Assembly: GCA_036897625.1 (NCBI GenBank)
Contig: JAYMTA010001033.1
Span: forward strand, 1 to 22,272
Source: Pelargonium cotyledonis
Lineage: Eukaryota > Streptophyta > Magnoliopsida > Geraniales > Geraniaceae
Length of the DNA stretch: 22,272 nt
Direction of reading: 5' to 3'
Shown: positions 20,582-22,272 of the stretch, piece after piece
How the letters are laid out: the number at the start of each line of letters is the position of its first letter
Numbering within the stretch: the first letter of the stretch is position 1
The notes under the pieces: model-generated
Seen by the model: only the letters and a program-made list of their open reading frames with translations
The model's database searches: none
What the model was told of the DNA's origin: nothing
Translations under genes and position numbers: made by a program

Positions 20582-21749
20582 ATGGAGAAGGTGCTGGTAG
20601 CAGCAGCTGATATGACAGGAGACCAAAGACCAAGATTGTGTGCACTCTTGGACCTTCCTCAATGTCTGTGGAGATGATAGAGAAGCTGCTGAGAATGTGG
20701 CTAGATTCAATTTCTCTCATGGAAGCCATGAATATCATCAGGAGACTCTTGACAATCTCAGAGCTGCCATGAACAACACTGGCATTCCCTGTGCTGTCAT
20801 GCTAGACACCAAGGTAAATGCTCTTTTGCTTCCCCATTAAAGTTTCTTTTTTTGCTTCATGGGTTGTCTGTTTTTTTGAGTTTGTGAATCTGGGTCACTC
20901 TTTTTTTCTGGTGGGTTTTGGTTTTTTATATGTATTCTGTATACTCAGTACCCATTGTTCATGCATTGCTTCAAAAGCTTTTACCTTTTGTGTGCACAAC
21001 CCTGTGAACAACACCATATTCTTATTATATATTTAATTAATGTTCTTTTGCTTCTCAATCTCTATCAAAGTTTTTTTTTTTTTTATTCTTGGGTTGTTTG
21101 TTTGTTATTTGAGTTTCTGAATCTGGGTCACTCTTTTTTCTGGTTGGTTTTGTTTTTTCTGTGTACCCATTGTTCATGCATTGCATCAATTAAAAGCTCC
21201 CAGTTCTACAATCTTAACATGAAATTATAGCATTGAAAGCTCTTCTGGGATACATTATTTTGCTTGTTTCTTCTGTACAATACATGAATTTTCCCAAGAT
21301 TTTAACCTTTTTGTTGCAAACTTTTCAGGGTCCTGAAATAAGAACTGGGTTTCTGAAAGAGGGCAAGTCCATACAGCTCATGACAGGACAAGAAATCACC
21401 ATATCCAGAGACTACAGCATCCTAGGAGATGAAACCATGATCTCTATGAGCTACAAAAAGTTGGCTCATGATGTGAAGCCACAAAGTGTTATATTGTGTG
21501 CTGATGGAAGCATAACACTCACTGTCCTTTCTTGTGACAAGGAAGCTGGTTTGGTCCGGTGTCGGTGCGAAAACTCTGCAGTTTTGGGTGAGAGGAAGAA
21601 TGTGAACCTTCCTGGGGTCATTGTTGATCTCCCAAATAAGATTGACATGATTGCTCTCTCTTTTGTTCGCAAAGGTTCGGATCTTGTTGAAGTCAGGAAG
21701 TTGCTTAAGGAGCGTGCCAATTGCCAAGACCATCCTTCTGATGTGCAAG
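20582..21749 (+). pseudogene. Truncated, frameshifted cytosolic pyruvate kinase copy
   Basis: Two exons (20582-20813 and 21329-21749) correspond to the N-terminal part of plant cytosolic pyruvate kinase, the last step of glycolysis. Visible parts are MEKVLVAAADMTG, NVARFNFSHGSHEYHQ, AVMLDTK|GPEIRTGF, SYKKLAHDVKPQSVILCADG, LVRCRCENSAVLGERKNVNL and MIALSFVRKGSDLVEVRKLL. Exon 1 changes reading frame twice, once before 20620 and once near 20693, where about 10 bases are lost against the family. Exon 2 lacks about 16 residues after GVIVDLP and, near 21719, carries a 7-base insertion resembling a local duplication, so that KTILLM follows in another frame. The exons that would encode SKVENQEG, the GDLGMEIP site and the C-terminal domain are absent downstream, so the catalytic lysine and metal-binding acids are missing. 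The copy is non-functional. The retained intron indicates a DNA-level duplication, not retroposition. Confidence 0.9.
20817..21200 (+). repeat. Tandem duplication inside the pyruvate kinase intron
   Basis: Unit 1 (about 20817-20983) and unit 2 (about 21039-21200) share, in order, AATG(C/T)TCTTTTGCTTC, a GGGTTGT-T-rich segment, GAATCTGGGTCACTCTTTTTT, GG(G/T)TTT(T/G)G and GTACCCATTGTTCATGCATTG, with a period of about 222 bases. Similarity is high, so the duplication is fairly young or was present in the parent gene. Confidence 0.85.
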
Positions 21750-22011
21750 GTACTGAAATTTGCTTCAATTGTTTTTATTTCATTTCATTGTTGCTTTACT
21801 GGTTTTGGTCTTTATAATTGGCAATGCTTGCTTTAATTCTTGATTTCACTTGGGCCAAATTGTTGTTTGCTGAGAATCAAGTTCACTTTGACACACCTTG
21901 TTAACGTTAAATTACTTGACCAGAAAGTTTGCGTGGACACTAACTAACTAACTAATTCAAGAATATCAAGAACAACACTGCTCACCAAAACCATATTGCA
22001 CTTCCTACTTG
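21750..22011 (+). other. Intergenic after the pyruvate kinase copy
   Basis: This begins as the intron that would follow pyruvate kinase exon 2 and passes without a visible exon into the upstream region of the next reading frame. A short CTAACTAACTAACTAA repeat lies at about 21940. Confidence 0.5.
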
Positions 22012-22019
22012 TATATAAA
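22012..22019 (+). promoter_or_regulatory. TATA box of the 3'-terminal reading frame
   Basis: TATATAAA lies 52 bases before the ATG at 22064, a typical plant spacing with a leader of about 20 bases. It supports treating the following frame as a transcribed gene. Confidence 0.5.
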
Positions 22020-22063
22020 GACAACTAAATTCGAATTATCAAACCAAGAGCTGCAAATTCAAG

Positions 22064-22272
22064 ATGGTTCGTTTGTGCTTGAACGACGCATGTGGGAGGC
22101 TGGTGACAACCAGAAGACGTTTCTGTCTCCGCTGCATACGGAGACGATATGAAAATGTTCTGGTTAATGGCGGTACTTGGCTATTCTGTTACGGCCACCG
22201 CCACCGCCACCGCCACCGCTACCGTCGGGATGGTTTTTTGTTCAAGGGCCAAGTTGCAACCTTGGTCTCCCA
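22064..22272 (+). CDS. Small Cys/His/Arg-rich protein, unknown, cut by window end
   Basis: An open frame of 69 codons runs off the window. The N-terminus MVRLCLNDACGRLVTTRRRF continues with CLRCIRRRYENVLVNGGTW. Four cysteines are spaced C-x4-C-x10-C-x2-C (residues 5, 10, 21 and 24), which could bind one zinc ion. A His-Arg dipeptide tract (HRHRHRHRYRR) follows, encoded by CCACCG hexamers at 22195-22218. I do not recognise the family. The TATA box upstream and a purine at -3 (AAGATGG) favour a real start. It is very basic and may be nuclear or nucleic-acid-binding, but that is inference. It could also be the first exon of a larger gene. Confidence 0.5.
   Translation, partial: MVRLCLNDACGRLVTTRRRFCLRCIRRRYENVLVNGGTWLFCYGHRHRHRHRYRRDGFLFKGQVATLVS

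Noticed and set aside
21233-21817. 194-codon frame taken as a complete protein
   Set aside because: It is pyruvate kinase exon 2 extended into flanking introns at both ends.
22064-22272. SBP-box transcription factor
   Set aside because: The C-x4-C-G start recalls an SBP domain, but the later Cys/His spacing and the conserved SBP core are absent.

Overview
The window looks like nuclear DNA of a core eudicot plant. It has AT-rich introns with GT..AG borders, a many-exon housekeeping gene, a plastid sigma-factor copy, an F-box/DUF295 gene, and short transposon and organelle-DNA insertions between genes. The species cannot be fixed from the sequence. I see no bacterial-style operon, CRISPR array or phage.

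Layout. (1) 1-2480 holds no convincing gene. It contains a tRNA-derived SINE on the minus strand (118-281), an array of TTGGTCAA-like units (about 484-617), a probable repeat-derived stretch (about 640-1560) and a decayed antisense copy of mitochondrial small-subunit rRNA (about 1800-2305). (2) 2489-10928 is an intact importin-5/importin-beta-3 gene with TATA box. Its 20 exons join in frame to 1,112 codons. (3) 11360-17117 is a run of three truncated gene copies that keep introns and splice sites: the C-terminal half of a YTH (ECT-type) m6A reader, a SIGA-type plastid sigma factor lacking its middle and region 4, and a tail that probably comes from a YAK1-type kinase. Repeats fill the introns between them. 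(4) 18086-19297 is an intact single-exon F-box/DUF295 gene with Glu-Pro and Arg tracts. (5) 19298-20581 is intergenic, with a fold-back MITE with terminal inverted repeats. (6) 20582-21749 is a truncated, frameshifted cytosolic pyruvate kinase copy. (7) At 22064 a small Cys-, His- and Arg-rich reading frame with its own TATA box starts and runs off the end.

The genes do not form a pathway. Only importin-5 and the F-box gene look intact, and the 3'-terminal frame is incomplete. The most unusual aspect is the density of partial, intron-bearing duplicates from unrelated loci (ECT, SIGA, YAK1-like, pyruvate kinase), plus organelle DNA, around one conserved gene. This suggests a site that accumulates duplicated segments, by element-mediated capture or repair-coupled insertion. 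I found no clear evidence for a new enzymatic or defence system.
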